Program-made: the position numbers and the translations under genes | The notes under the pieces: model-generated | What the model was told of the DNA's origin: nothing | The model's input: the letters and a program-made list of their open reading frames with translations, nothing else | Database searches by the model: none | Shown: positions 8,802 through 17,246 of the stretch, piece by piece | How the letters are laid out: each line of letters starts with the position of its first letter | How positions within the stretch are numbered: the stretch's first letter is position 1 | Source: DATKBT01 sp035546295 | GTDB lineage: Bacteria; Acidobacteriota; Thermoanaerobaculia; Multivoradales; Multivoraceae | Direction: 5' to 3' | Assembly (NCBI GenBank): GCA_035546295.1 | Contig: DATKBT010000099.1 | Coordinates: 1 to 64,000 of the forward strand | DNA length: 64,000 bases

Positions 8802-9196
8802 GCCTCGTGCTCGAGCTGCTGGCCTGGACTCTGATCGTCCTGGGCTCCCTGTTCTGCATCGTCGGGGGGCTCGGGATCGTTCGCTTCCCCGATTTCTACA
8901 CGCGGGTCCACGGCGCGGGGGTGACCGACTCACTGGGGGCCACCCTGGTGCTTTCGGGCTGCATTCTCGAGGCGGGCTTCGGGCAGATCACCTTCAAGCT
9001 GCTGTTGGTGCTGTTCGCCCTGTTGATCACCAGCCCGACGGCGACCCATGCTCTGGTCAAGGCCGCGTACGCGGGTGGTCTCAAGCTCGACATCCCGCGC
9101 CCCGAGACGGTGCGCGATCCCGACGACGCGTCGGCGGGCCCGGAGGTCGGCGTGTCGCTGCGACCGGGGCTGCGCTTCGAGGATGACCACGACTGA
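8798..9196 (+). CDS. mrpG: MrpG-type antiporter subunit
   Basis: 132 aa from GTG 8798. Three membrane helices. The diagnostic stretch is GGLGIVRFPDFYTRVHGAGVTDSLG, shortened here as VRFPDFYTR and HGAGVTDSLG. LLLITSPTATHAL-type residues follow in helix three (read as FALLITSPTATHAL). The C-terminal ~40 residues are charged and cytoplasmic. It is coupled to mrpF by a 4-nt overlap and is followed one base later by the fused mrpB-type gene. Confidence 0.93.
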   Translation: MSLVLELLAWTLIVLGSLFCIVGGLGIVRFPDFYTRVHGAGVTDSLGATLVLSGCILEAGFGQITFKLLLVLFALLITSPTATHALVKAAYAGGLKLDIPRPETVRDPDDASAGPEVGVSLRPGLRFEDDHD

Positions 9197-9197
9197 C

Positions 9198-10253
9198 ATG
9201 GAGAGGCTGGAGGAGATCCTGGCCGCGGTGCCGGTCGAGCTGGTGCTGTTCGTGTTGCTGGCCGCGACCGCCGTGGTCATCGCGCGCTTGAAGGACCTGT
9301 TCTCGGCGGCGCTGCTCGCCGGCATCTACAGCCTGCTCTCCGCGGGTCTGTTCACGCTGATGGACGCCGTCGACGTCGCCTTCACCGAGGCGGCGGTGGG
9401 CGCCGGCGTCACCACCGTGCTCTTCCTCGGCACGCTGTCGGTTGCGTCGCGTCAGGAGAACCAGCAGCCCTGGCGGCTGCGTCCGCTGCTGGTGGTGCTG
9501 CTCACCGGCGCCGCCCTGGTCTACGCCTCCTTCGACCTGCCGCGTTACGGTGATCCCGACGCGCCGATCCACCACCACATCGCGCCCGAGTACATCGAGG
9601 GGGTGGCGAAGGAGATCCACATCCCCAACGTGGTCACCGGGGTGCTGGCCAGCTATCGCGGCTACGACACTCTCGGCGAGACGGTGGTGATCCTCGCCGC
9701 GGCGGTGGGGGTGTTGATGCTGCTCGGCTGGCCGGGGGCTCGTCCCGCGTCGGCGTGGGCGGAGTCCGCGGAGGAGGGCGTCCATCCGGACCAGATCGCC
9801 GGCAAGGAGCCTCAGCGGATGCGCGAGAAGGTGATCCTGAGCAGCGCCGGACGGCTGATGATCCCCTTCATCCTGCTGTTCGCGCTCTACGTGCAGTTCC
9901 ACGGCGACTTCGGTCCCGGCGGCGGGTTTCAAGCCGGGGTCATCTTCGCCGCCGGGCTGGTGCTCTTCGGGCTGCTGTTCGGGGTCGACGCCGCCGATCG
10001 GGTGCTGCCGGCGTCGGTCGCCGAATGCCTGATCGCGGTCGGTGTGCTGCTCTTCGGAGGTGTCGGCGTGGTGAACATGCTGCTGGGCGGGAGCTTCCTC
10101 GACTACGACACGCTGTCGAAGGACCACGGTCAGCACTACGGGATCCTGTTGGTCGAGGCCGGCGTCGGCATCACGGTGGCCGCGACCATGACGCGGCTGT
10201 TCTACGCCTTCGCCTCGCTCGCCGGAGCGCGCGGCGGCGCGACCGAGCACTGA
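9198..10253 (+). CDS. MbhD-MbhE-MrpB fusion subunit
   Basis: 351 aa from ATG 9198; ATG 9183 in the same frame would add five residues. There are three parts. Residues ~5-75 are three helices matching MbhD/DUF4040 (LKDLFSAALLAGIYSLLSAG). Residues ~110-180 resemble MbhE, with a histidine-rich HHHIAPEY stretch and IPNVVTGVLASYRGYDT. Residues ~205-350 are MnhB/MrpB (MREKVILSSAGRLMIPFILL, FGPGGGFQAG). In group 1 Mrp complexes the MbhD/MbhE parts form the tail of MrpA. Here they are joined to MrpB, so MrpA is effectively split between this protein and one of the NuoL-like subunits below. Confidence 0.88.
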   Translation: MERLEEILAAVPVELVLFVLLAATAVVIARLKDLFSAALLAGIYSLLSAGLFTLMDAVDVAFTEAAVGAGVTTVLFLGTLSVASRQENQQPWRLRPLLVVLLTGAALVYASFDLPRYGDPDAPIHHHIAPEYIEGVAKEIHIPNVVTGVLASYRGYDTLGETVVILAAAVGVLMLLGWPGARPASAWAESAEEGVHPDQIAGKEPQRMREKVILSSAGRLMIPFILLFALYVQFHGDFGPGGGFQAGVIFAAGLVLFGLLFGVDAADRVLPASVAECLIAVGVLLFGGVGVVNMLLGGSFLDYDTLSKDHGQHYGILLVEAGVGITVAATMTRLFYAFASLAGARGGATEH

Positions 10254-10256
10254 GCC

Positions 10257-10676
10257 ATGGGCACCGGGTGGGCCACCGAGGGGCTGTGGATCTACTGGGC
10301 GATCATCGCCCTGATGATGACCGGGCTGTACATCCTGATTGCGCGTGACAACCTGGTCAAGAAGATCATCGGGCTCAACATCTTCCAATCGTCGGCGATC
10401 CTGCTGTTCGTCGCCCTGGGCAAGGTGGAGGGTGGCACCGCGCCGATCCTGATCGAGGGAGCTCCCGTCGAGGGGCCGGGGGTTCCGCTCTACTCGAACC
10501 CGATCCCGCACGTGCTGATGTTGACCGCGATCGTGGTCGGCGTCGCCACCACCGCGCTCGCGCTGGCGTTGGTGGTGCGCATCCACCGCGCGTACGGGAC
10601 CGCCGAGGAGGACGAGATCGTCGCGGCCGAGCTGCTTCGCGTCGCCGAGATCGAGCGCGCCGGAGGGGGCTCTTGA
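10257..10676 (+). CDS. mrpC: MrpC (NuoK-like) antiporter subunit
   Basis: 139 aa with three helices and the NuoK-family features GLYILIARDNLVKKIIGLNI (helix one end and helix two), then PIPHVLMLTAIVVGVATTALALAL, quoted here in part as PIPHVLMLTAIVVG. The membrane Glu/Lys residues of NuoK-type proton paths are partly present. The stop overlaps the TTG start of the next gene (TTGA). The C-terminal 30 residues are charged. Confidence 0.92.
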   Translation: MGTGWATEGLWIYWAIIALMMTGLYILIARDNLVKKIIGLNIFQSSAILLFVALGKVEGGTAPILIEGAPVEGPGVPLYSNPIPHVLMLTAIVVGVATTALALALVVRIHRAYGTAEEDEIVAAELLRVAEIERAGGGS

Positions 10677-12154
10677 TCGAGCACCTCCCGGTCCTCGTCG
10701 TAGTGACGCCGCTGCTGGCGGCCCCGGTGACGCTGCTCGTGCGCCGCGGCGGCCTGGTTCGGGTCTGGTCGCTGCTTGTGGCGTCGGCGACCTTCGGTGG
10801 AGCGGTCGCGTTGCTGCGCCAGGTGCTCGATCACGGGACCGTCTCCTACGCGGTGGGAGGGTGGCCGCCGCCGCTCGGCATCGAGTACCGGGTCGGTCTG
10901 GCGAACGCCTTCGTGCTGGTCGCGGTCTCGTTCATCGGCTTGGTGGTGCTCGGCTTCGACACCCGGGCGTCGTCGTCGCGCCTGGATGCGGATCGGCGCT
11001 ATCTCTACTACTCGGCGTACCTGCTCTGCCTGGCGGGCCTGCTGGGGATGGCGGTGACCGGCGACGCGTTCAACATCTTCGTCTTCCTCGAGATCTCGTC
11101 GCTCTCGTCGTATGCCCTGATCTCCATGGGGAAGGAGCGCCGGGCGCTGACGGCCGCGTTCTCCTACCTGATCATTGGCACCATCGGCGGGGTCTTCGTG
11201 CTGCTCGGGATCGGCATGCTCTACGCGATGACGGGCACGCTCAACCTCGCCGACCTGGCGGCACGCTTCCCGGCGATCGCGGGCTCGCGCACGGCGGTGG
11301 TGGCGTTCGGTTTCTTCACCGTCGGCCTCTCGATCAAGCTCGCCGTCTTCCCGCTTCACCAGTGGCTGCCCAACGCCTACAGCTTCGCTCCTCCCAAGGT
11401 CTCGGCCTTCCTCGCCGGCACCGCCACCAAGGTCTCCTACTGGGTCCTGGTGCGGATGGTGTTCACGGTGTTCGGGACCGGCTTCGTGTTCGGGTCGCTC
11501 CACTTCGAGCTCTTCCTGGTGCCGCTCTCGCTGCTCGGAATGTTCATCGGATCGCTCGCCGCCATCTACCAGAACGACCTGAGACGCTTGCTGGCCTACT
11601 CGAGCATCGCCCAGGTCGGCTACATGACGCTCGGCATCAGCCTGAACAACGCCGAGGGGCTGACCGGCTCGCTGGTGCACCTGTTCAACCACGGCGTCAC
11701 CAAGAGCGGGCTCTTCCTGGCCATCGCCTGCCTCGGCTACCGGCTCGGCAGCGAGCGCATCGACGGGCTCGCGGGAGCCGGCCGGCGGGCGCCGATCGCG
11801 GCGTTCGCGTTCGTGGTCGGCGGCTTGAGCCTGATCGGCGTCCCCGGTACCGCCGGCTTCGTCAGCAAGTGGTACCTGGTGCTCGGCGCGCTGGAGCGCG
11901 GCTGGTGGTGGCTGGCTCTGATGGTGCTGATCAGCTCGCTGCTCGCGGTCGCCTATGTCTGGCGCTTCGTCGAGGTCGCCTATTTCCGCCAGCCGCTGCA
12001 GCTCGATCTCGCCCAGCCGCGCTTCGAGCCGCCCGGGATGCTGATTCCGACGATCGTGCTGATCGGAGCGACCGTGGTCTTCGGGTTCTGGACAGACCTC
12101 ACCGTCGGCATCGTGCGCCCCGCGGTCGAGCTGCTGCTCGGGGGCACGCTGTGA
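10673..12154 (+). CDS. mrpD: MrpD-type proton-translocating subunit (first of three)
   Basis: 493 aa from TTG 10673, about 13-14 helices. Hallmarks of the NuoL/M/N antiporter family: FNIFVFLEISSLSSYALI with the essential Glu of helix 5, the helix-7 Lys in VGLSIKLAVFPLHQWLPNAY, the later Lys in LAGTATKVSYW, and the SIAQVGYM/LFNHGVTKSGLF segment. The sequence is closest to MrpD/MnhD. It is probably a cation/proton channel half in the inner membrane. Confidence 0.93.
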   Translation: MIEHLPVLVVVTPLLAAPVTLLVRRGGLVRVWSLLVASATFGGAVALLRQVLDHGTVSYAVGGWPPPLGIEYRVGLANAFVLVAVSFIGLVVLGFDTRASSSRLDADRRYLYYSAYLLCLAGLLGMAVTGDAFNIFVFLEISSLSSYALISMGKERRALTAAFSYLIIGTIGGVFVLLGIGMLYAMTGTLNLADLAARFPAIAGSRTAVVAFGFFTVGLSIKLAVFPLHQWLPNAYSFAPPKVSAFLAGTATKVSYWVLVRMVFTVFGTGFVFGSLHFELFLVPLSLLGMFIGSLAAIYQNDLRRLLAYSSIAQVGYMTLGISLNNAEGLTGSLVHLFNHGVTKSGLFLAIACLGYRLGSERIDGLAGAGRRAPIAAFAFVVGGLSLIGVPGTAGFVSKWYLVLGALERGWWWLALMVLISSLLAVAYVWRFVEVAYFRQPLQLDLAQPRFEPPGMLIPTIVLIGATVVFGFWTDLTVGIVRPAVELLLGGTL

Positions 12155-13707
12155 TGCCGGAGCTGTTTCCGCCGGGCGTCGCCCTGCCGCTGGCTCTCGC
12201 CGCGCCGCTTCTGTGCTCGGCGGGGGTGGGTGTGCTCGGCGCGCGGCCCAACCTCAGGGACGGCTGGACGGTGGTGGTCTCGATCGTCACCTTCCTCGCG
12301 GTCGGTTCGCTGTGGCGGCCGGTCGCGGCCGGGGAGCCGGTCGAGCTCGACCTGTGGCCGATGCTCGACGGAGTGGCGCTGGGCTTCTCGGTGGAGCCGC
12401 TCGGCCTGCTCTTCGGGCTGGTCGCCAGCGGGCTGTGGATCCTCACCTCGATCTACGCCTTCGGCTACATGCGCGGCCATCACGAGAAGAACCAGACCCG
12501 GTTCTTCGTCTGTTTCGCGGCGGCGATCGCGGCCGCGCTCGGCATCGCCTTCTCGAGGAACCTGCTGACGCTGTTCCTGTTCTACGAGGCCCTCACCTTT
12601 TCGACCTATCCCCTGGTCACCCACCACGAGACCGAGGAGGCGCGCCGCGCCGGCCGCGTCTATCTCGGCGTGCTGGTGTCGACCTCGATCGGGTTCCTGC
12701 TGCTCGCCGTGATCTCCACCTGGCGGCTGACCGGGACGCTCGAGCTGACGGCTGGCGGCATCCTCGGCGACGTCTCCGATCGCGCGGCGTGGGCGCTGCT
12801 CCTGCTCTTCGTCTTCGGCATCGCCAAGGCAGCCCTGATGCCGTTCCATCGCTGGCTGCCGGCGGCGATGGTGGCGCCGACGCCGGTCTCGGCGCTGCTC
12901 CACGCGGTCGCCGTGGTCAAGGCGGGCGTGTTCGCGGTGCTCAAGGTGGCGCTCTACGTGTTCGGTCTCGAGCGCCTGCGTGAGCTGGGCACGGGGCTGC
13001 TCGAAGGGACCGGCCCGCTGCTGCTCGTCGCCTCGTTCACGGTCCTGTCGGCGTCGGTGGTCGCGCTCTTCCAGGACAACCTCAAGCGCCGGCTCGCCTA
13101 CTCGACGATCTCCCAGCTCTCCTACATCGTCATCGGCGCCATGCTGGCGACGTCGGCGGGGGCGCTGGGGGCCGGCCTGCACGTCCTCACCCACGCGCTC
13201 GGCAAGATCACGCTGTTCTTCTGCGCCGGCGCGATCATGGTCGCCGCCCACGAGACCGAGATCAGTCGCATGGGGGGGCTCGGCCGCCGCATGCCGTTCA
13301 CCTTCCTCGCCTTTCTCTTGGCGTCGATCTCGATCATCGGGCTGCCGCCGTTCGCGGGCGCCTGGAGCAAGTGGTTCCTGCTGCTCGGCGCGTACCAGGC
13401 CGAGCGTGACTGGGTGGTGTGGGTGCTGCTCCTGAGCTCGCTGCTCAACGTCGCCTACCTGCTGCCGATCCCGGTTGCCGCCTTCTTCGGGAGCGCGGCC
13501 TCCGCGAAGAGGCCGGACCACGACGACGGCGATGCCGACGATGGTGAAGATGCCGGCGATGCCGACGATGCCGACGAGACGGCGGCCGACGTGCACGAGG
13601 CCCCGTGGCTCTGCGTCGGACCGTTGCTGGCGACCGCCATCCTCTGCGTCGTCGTCTTCGTCTGGATCGACCCCTGGATCGCCCTGCTCGAGAGGATCGC
13701 GCAGTGA
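12154..13707 (+). CDS. MrpD/MrpA-like antiporter subunit (second of three)
   Basis: 517 aa from ATG 12154, overlapping the previous stop by one base. Antiporter fold with the helix-5 Glu (LFLFYEALTFSTYPLV), the Lys of FGIAKAALMPFHRWLPAAM, VAVVKAGVFAVLKV, and the LTHALGKITLFFCAGAI segment. These features place it near the MrpA/NuoL N-terminal domain. A cytoplasmic insert near residues 458-485 is made almost only of Asp, Ala, Gly and Glu, from a 9-bp tandem repeat (13531-13575). That insert is not part of the family and probably tolerates length change. Confidence 0.9.
   Translation: MPELFPPGVALPLALAAPLLCSAGVGVLGARPNLRDGWTVVVSIVTFLAVGSLWRPVAAGEPVELDLWPMLDGVALGFSVEPLGLLFGLVASGLWILTSIYAFGYMRGHHEKNQTRFFVCFAAAIAAALGIAFSRNLLTLFLFYEALTFSTYPLVTHHETEEARRAGRVYLGVLVSTSIGFLLLAVISTWRLTGTLELTAGGILGDVSDRAAWALLLLFVFGIAKAALMPFHRWLPAAMVAPTPVSALLHAVAVVKAGVFAVLKVALYVFGLERLRELGTGLLEGTGPLLLVASFTVLSASVVALFQDNLKRRLAYSTISQLSYIVIGAMLATSAGALGAGLHVLTHALGKITLFFCAGAIMVAAHETEISRMGGLGRRMPFTFLAFLLASISIIGLPPFAGAWSKWFLLLGAYQAERDWVVWVLLLSSLLNVAYLLPIPVAAFFGSAASAKRPDHDDGDADDGEDAGDADDADETAADVHEAPWLCVGPLLATAILCVVVFVWIDPWIALLERIAQ
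13531..13575 (+). repeat. 9-bp tandem repeat inside the second MrpD-like gene
   Basis: Five 9-bp units of the type GATGCCGAC, in frame, encoding an acidic loop (DADDGEDAG and similar). Confidence 0.75.
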
Positions 13708-14030
13708 GCCGTCCGTCGGCCGGTCGCGGCAAGCGTCACGTGTGGGACGACCCCCAGAACGTGCGGCGGCTGATCGTCTTCGTGTTCGCGGCGTGCGCGG
13801 TGGTCGCCCTGCTCGATCTCGCCGTCCATCGCCACTCGCCGTTCGAGCATGGCGAGCTGGCGCTCGAGGGGACCTGGTTCTTCTACGCGTGGTACGGATT
13901 CGTCTCCTGCGTGGGCCTGGTGCTGGCGGCGAAGCTGTTGCGCCGTCTGGTCATGCGCGAACCGGAGTACTACCGTCCTCCCGGCGAGGAGCCGGAGGCC
14001 GCTGAGCGCAGCCCGGAGGGGGATCCTTGA
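13704..14030 (+). CDS. Small two-helix membrane protein within the Mrp operon
   Basis: 108 aa from GTG 13704, overlapping the upstream stop (GTGA) and the downstream start (TTGA). A basic N-terminus (KRHVWDDPQNVRRLIVFV) leads into one helix. A periplasmic loop with His (AVHRHSPFEHGELALEG) is followed by WFFYAWYGFVSCVGLVLAAK, the second helix, and a charged tail ending EYYRPPGEEP. It is not one of MrpA-G. The strict coupling on both sides argues that it is a structural or assembly subunit of this version of the complex. Similar small proteins occur next to NuoL-like subunits in other Mrp-like loci, to my recollection without an assigned role. Confidence 0.85.
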   Translation: MSRPSAGRGKRHVWDDPQNVRRLIVFVFAACAVVALLDLAVHRHSPFEHGELALEGTWFFYAWYGFVSCVGLVLAAKLLRRLVMREPEYYRPPGEEPEAAERSPEGDP

Positions 14031-15766
14031 TCGAGGCCCTGTCGATCGAGGCCCTGTCGAGCCTCTTCCCGCCGGTGCACCCCGCGCTGCCGCTGCTCGT
14101 CGGCGGCCTGCTGGCGGCGGTCGCCCGCGGCCGCCTGCTGCCGGTGGTGGCGGTGGCGGCGCCCGCCTTCGGCCTGCTCAACGCCGTTCAACTCTCGGCG
14201 GGCGACGGCGCCACCTGGACGCTGGCCGGCTACCAGCTCGAGATCCTGCGTGCCGACAAGCTCTCGCTGCTGTTCGGCTACCTCTTCCACCTGGCGGCGC
14301 TGCTCGCCGCGATCTACAGCCTGCACGTGCGCGATCGCGTCCAGCAGGTCACCGGCCTGCTCTACGCCGGCAGCGCCATCGGCGCCGTCTTCGCCGGCGA
14401 CCTGGTCGTGCTGTTCGTGTTCTGGGAGCTGCTGGCGGTCACCTCGGTCTTCCAGATCTGGGCGCGACGGACCCCCGAATCGCTGCGCGCCGGACAGCGC
14501 TATCTGCTGGTTCACGTCTCCTCGGGGCTGCTGCTGATGGCGGGGGCGACGCTGCGCCTGCACGAGACGGGATCGCTGCGCTTCGAGCGGATGGAGCTCG
14601 ACGGCGTGGCGTCGCTGCTCATCCTGGTGGCGTTCGGCATCAAGTGCGCGTTTCCGCTCGTCCACACGTGGCTCACCGATGCCTACCCGGAAGGGACGGT
14701 GACCGGCTCCGTCTTCCTCGCCACCTTCTCGACCAAGACCGCCGTGTACGCCCTGGCGCGCGGGTTCGCGGGGACCGAGCAGCTGATCTGGATCGGCGCG
14801 ATCATGACCGCCTTCCCGATCTTCTACGCCGTGATCGAGAACGATCTCCGGCGGGTGCTGTCCTACAGCCTCATCAACCAGCTCGGCTTCATGGTCGTGG
14901 GGGTGGGGATCGGCACCGAGCTCGCCCTCAACGGCACCGTCTCGCACGCGTTCGCCCACGTCCTCTACAAGGGCCTGCTGTTCATGTCGATGGGCGCGGT
15001 GCTGCTGAGGACCGGCAGGATCGAGGGCTCGGAGCTCGGGGGGCTGTACAAGACGATGCCCTGGACCGCCGCCTTCTGCATGATCGGCGCGGCGTCGATC
15101 TCGGCGTTTCCGCTCTTCTCGGGCTTCGTCTCGAAGTCGATGATCCTGTCGGCGGCCGCCCACGAGGGGCAGGTCGTCGTGTGGCTGACCCTGCTGTTCG
15201 CGTCGGCGGGCGTCTTCCACCACTCCGGCATCAAGATCCCGTTCTTCGCCTTCTACGCCCACGACTCCGGGCTGCGACCGAAGGAGGCGCCGCCCAACAT
15301 GCTGATCGCGATGGGCGCCTCGGCGGCGCTCTGCATCGCCATCGGATGCCTGCCGGCGGCGCTCTATCGCCTGCTGCCGTACGAGGTGCTCTACCAGCCC
15401 TACACCGCCAGCCACGTCCTCGAGCAGGTCCAGCTCCTGTTCTTCTCGGCGCTCGCCTTCACCTGGCTCAATCTGGCCGGCATCTACCCGCCGGAGCTGC
15501 GCTCGGTGAACCTCGACGCCGATTGGGTCCCGCGACGGCTGGTGCCGGCCGCGCTCGGTCCGCCGCTGCGGGGGCTGGCCGCGGCGTGGCGGATCGCGAT
15601 CGGCGGGGTGCGATCCGGCATCGAGGCGCTGGTCCGGCGCGCCAAGTGGATGCACAGCCCAACGGGGCGCTTCGGGGAGCCCTGGCAGGCGGGGGAGACG
15701 GCGTTCTGGGCCGCCCTGCTGTTCGCGGCGCTGGTGTTGTTCGCGTTCTGGGAGAGAGGTGCATAG
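14027..15766 (+). CDS. MrpD/NuoL-like antiporter subunit (third of three)
   Basis: 579 aa from TTG 14027. The antiporter core is intact: VVLFVFWELLAVTSVFQIWA with the Glu of helix 5, the Lys of FGIKCAFPLVHTWLTDAYPE, FSTKTAVYALARGF, SLINQLGFMVVG and SHAFAHVLYKGLLFMSMGAV. The C-terminal ~110 residues form an extra amphipathic stretch and a last helix (ETAFWAALLFAALVLFAFWE), longer than in MrpD. The start region is a perfect 15-bp duplication (14029-14058), giving IEALSIEALS. It closes the mrp operon. Confidence 0.9.
   Translation: MIEALSIEALSSLFPPVHPALPLLVGGLLAAVARGRLLPVVAVAAPAFGLLNAVQLSAGDGATWTLAGYQLEILRADKLSLLFGYLFHLAALLAAIYSLHVRDRVQQVTGLLYAGSAIGAVFAGDLVVLFVFWELLAVTSVFQIWARRTPESLRAGQRYLLVHVSSGLLLMAGATLRLHETGSLRFERMELDGVASLLILVAFGIKCAFPLVHTWLTDAYPEGTVTGSVFLATFSTKTAVYALARGFAGTEQLIWIGAIMTAFPIFYAVIENDLRRVLSYSLINQLGFMVVGVGIGTELALNGTVSHAFAHVLYKGLLFMSMGAVLLRTGRIEGSELGGLYKTMPWTAAFCMIGAASISAFPLFSGFVSKSMILSAAAHEGQVVVWLTLLFASAGVFHHSGIKIPFFAFYAHDSGLRPKEAPPNMLIAMGASAALCIAIGCLPAALYRLLPYEVLYQPYTASHVLEQVQLLFFSALAFTWLNLAGIYPPELRSVNLDADWVPRRLVPAALGPPLRGLAAAWRIAIGGVRSGIEALVRRAKWMHSPTGRFGEPWQAGETAFWAALLFAALVLFAFWERGA
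14029..14058 (+). repeat. Perfect 15-bp duplication at a start codon
   Basis: GATCGAGGCCCTGTC occurs twice in direct tandem, just after the TTG start of the third antiporter gene and over the stop of the preceding gene. It adds five residues to the N-terminus. Confidence 0.85.
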
Positions 15767-15972
15767 GCCCGCCCGGACCGTGATCGCCTGCTGAGCTCCG
15801 CCCGGGTTCCCGCGCCTCCGAGGATCCGCGCGGGGAGCGGCTGCGTATCCTAAAGGGTCTGCGGCAGATGGCGCGCGCGCGCGTCGCCGTCGAGGCTTTG
15901 AACCGGGCCGGGGCGTTCGGGCACTCACCTGCGGACGGCGCCTCGGTCGACCAGACGGGACCGATCCTTGGA

Positions 15973-16563
15973 ATGAGCAACCCAATCTGGAAAATCGAGC
16001 GAAGACTCGGGGCCGAGGCGCCGTCCGACTCTCGATTGATCGCGGCGGTCGCGCGCGGCGATCGACGGTCGTTCGAGGCCCTCTATCGGCGCTACTACCC
16101 GCGGCTGTTCGGCTATCTGCTCAACCTCGTGGGCAGCCGCGAGCTGGCCGAGGAGGTGCTCGACGACACCATGGTGGTGGTCTGGCAGAAGGCCGGCGGC
16201 TTCGAGCGCCGCTCCAAGGCCTCCACCTGGATCTTCGGCATCGCCTACCGGCGCGCGCTCAAGGGGCTGACGCGGCGCCGGCGTGAGCCCGAGACGGCCG
16301 AGTCGGCGAGGGTGCTCGACGAGCTCTCCGCGCCCGATTCGCCCGAGCGGGATCTCGGTCGCAAGGAGCTGCGCGAGTCGATGTTCTCGGCCCTCGCCGA
16401 GCTGTCGATCGAGCAGCGCTCGGTGGTGCTGCTGGCCTACTTCGAGGACCTCCCCTACTCCGAGATCGCGAGTGTCCTCGAGTGCCCGGTGAACACGGTC
16501 AAGACCAGGATGTTCCACGCGCGCCGCCGCCTGCGCGCTCTGCTCTCCGCGGAGGCGCAATGA
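15973..16563 (+). CDS. ECF RNA polymerase sigma factor
   Basis: 196 aa from ATG 15973; the frame opens earlier (15868), but the upstream part is Ala/Arg-rich and non-conserved. Sigma-70 region 2 spans about residues 30-100 (RSFEALYRRYYPRLFGYLLN, AEEVLDDTMVVVW, STWIFGIAYRRALK). Region 4 spans about 135-190 (IEQRSVVLLAYFEDLPYSEI, NTVKTRMFHARRRLR). The gene overlaps the anti-sigma gene by 4 nt (ATGA), so the pair is made in step. It probably controls its own operon and envelope-stress targets. TATCCT near 15844 is a weak -10 candidate. Confidence 0.93.
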   Translation: MSNPIWKIERRLGAEAPSDSRLIAAVARGDRRSFEALYRRYYPRLFGYLLNLVGSRELAEEVLDDTMVVVWQKAGGFERRSKASTWIFGIAYRRALKGLTRRRREPETAESARVLDELSAPDSPERDLGRKELRESMFSALAELSIEQRSVVLLAYFEDLPYSEIASVLECPVNTVKTRMFHARRRLRALLSAEAQ

Positions 16564-17246
16564 AGATGGAGATCCTCGGCGGCGACCACGTGCGCGAGCT
16601 CCTGCCCTGGTTCCTGATCGACGCGCTCGAGCCGGCGGAGGCGAAGAGGGTGGCCGCTCACCTCGAGGTCTGCTCCGGGTGCCGGGCCGAGGTCGAGGCC
16701 GAGAGGGCGCTCCGTGATGCGCTGCGTGCGGCCGCGACCCCGCGGATCGCTCCCCACGCCTCGAGCTTCGTTCGCCTGATGGAGCAGGTCGAAGCCGCCG
16801 AGCGGCGGCGGCTCGGCACGCGCGCGCTGCGGCTGGGATCGGTGGTGCGGGAGCGGGTCGAGCGCTGGCTCACCCCGCGACGGCTGCGCATCGCTGCGCT
16901 GGTCGTCGCCCACAACGTCGTGCTGGTGCTGGCGGTGGTCGGGATCATGAGCTCCGGGGGCCGAGGGCAACCGGAAGCCGTGCCGGACGCCGAGCAGGCG
17001 CCTCGCTTCGAGACCCGCAGCTCCGAGCGTCCGCTCGGAGCGCATCGCCTCCGGATCGTCTTCCGGGACGACGTCGCGATCTGGGAGATCGTCGACCTGC
17101 TGCGCGAGCAGCGGCTCGAGCTCGTCTCCGGTCCGTCCCAGGTGGGGGCGTTCGAGGTGGAGGCGGCCGTTGACGCGGAGTTGGCCGGCGTGGTGGAGCA
17201 CCTGCGCCGCGATCCGCGGGTCCGGCTGGTGGCGGGGTGGCCGTGA
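16560..17246 (+). CDS. Zinc-finger anti-sigma factor with propeptide-like outer domain
   Basis: 228 aa. The N-terminal zf-HC2 anti-sigma domain has the zinc motif around residues 35-47 (AAHLEVCSGCRAEVE). One membrane helix lies near 118-140 (IAALVVAHNVVLVLAVVGIM). The outer domain, residues ~155-225 (RIVFRDDVAIWEIVDLLREQ, LVSGPSQVGAFEVE), has the beta-alpha-beta pattern and wording of fervidolysin/subtilisin-type propeptides. It resembles the segment just before the catalytic domain of the subtilisin encoded next. I infer that the protease may recognise or cleave this domain. The gene is coupled by 4-nt overlaps on both sides. Confidence 0.85.
   Translation: MKMEILGGDHVRELLPWFLIDALEPAEAKRVAAHLEVCSGCRAEVEAERALRDALRAAATPRIAPHASSFVRLMEQVEAAERRRLGTRALRLGSVVRERVERWLTPRRLRIAALVVAHNVVLVLAVVGIMSSGGRGQPEAVPDAEQAPRFETRSSERPLGAHRLRIVFRDDVAIWEIVDLLREQRLELVSGPSQVGAFEVEAAVDAELAGVVEHLRRDPRVRLVAGWP

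Noticed and set aside
9081..10586. A His/Asp/Gln-rich 501-aa minus-strand ORF
   Set aside because: It is the antisense shadow of membrane-protein genes in the Mrp operon; repetitive composition and no ribosome site.
11980..13596. A 538-aa minus-strand ORF across the antiporter genes
   Set aside because: Antisense shadow; rich in Arg, Glu and Gln with no domain.
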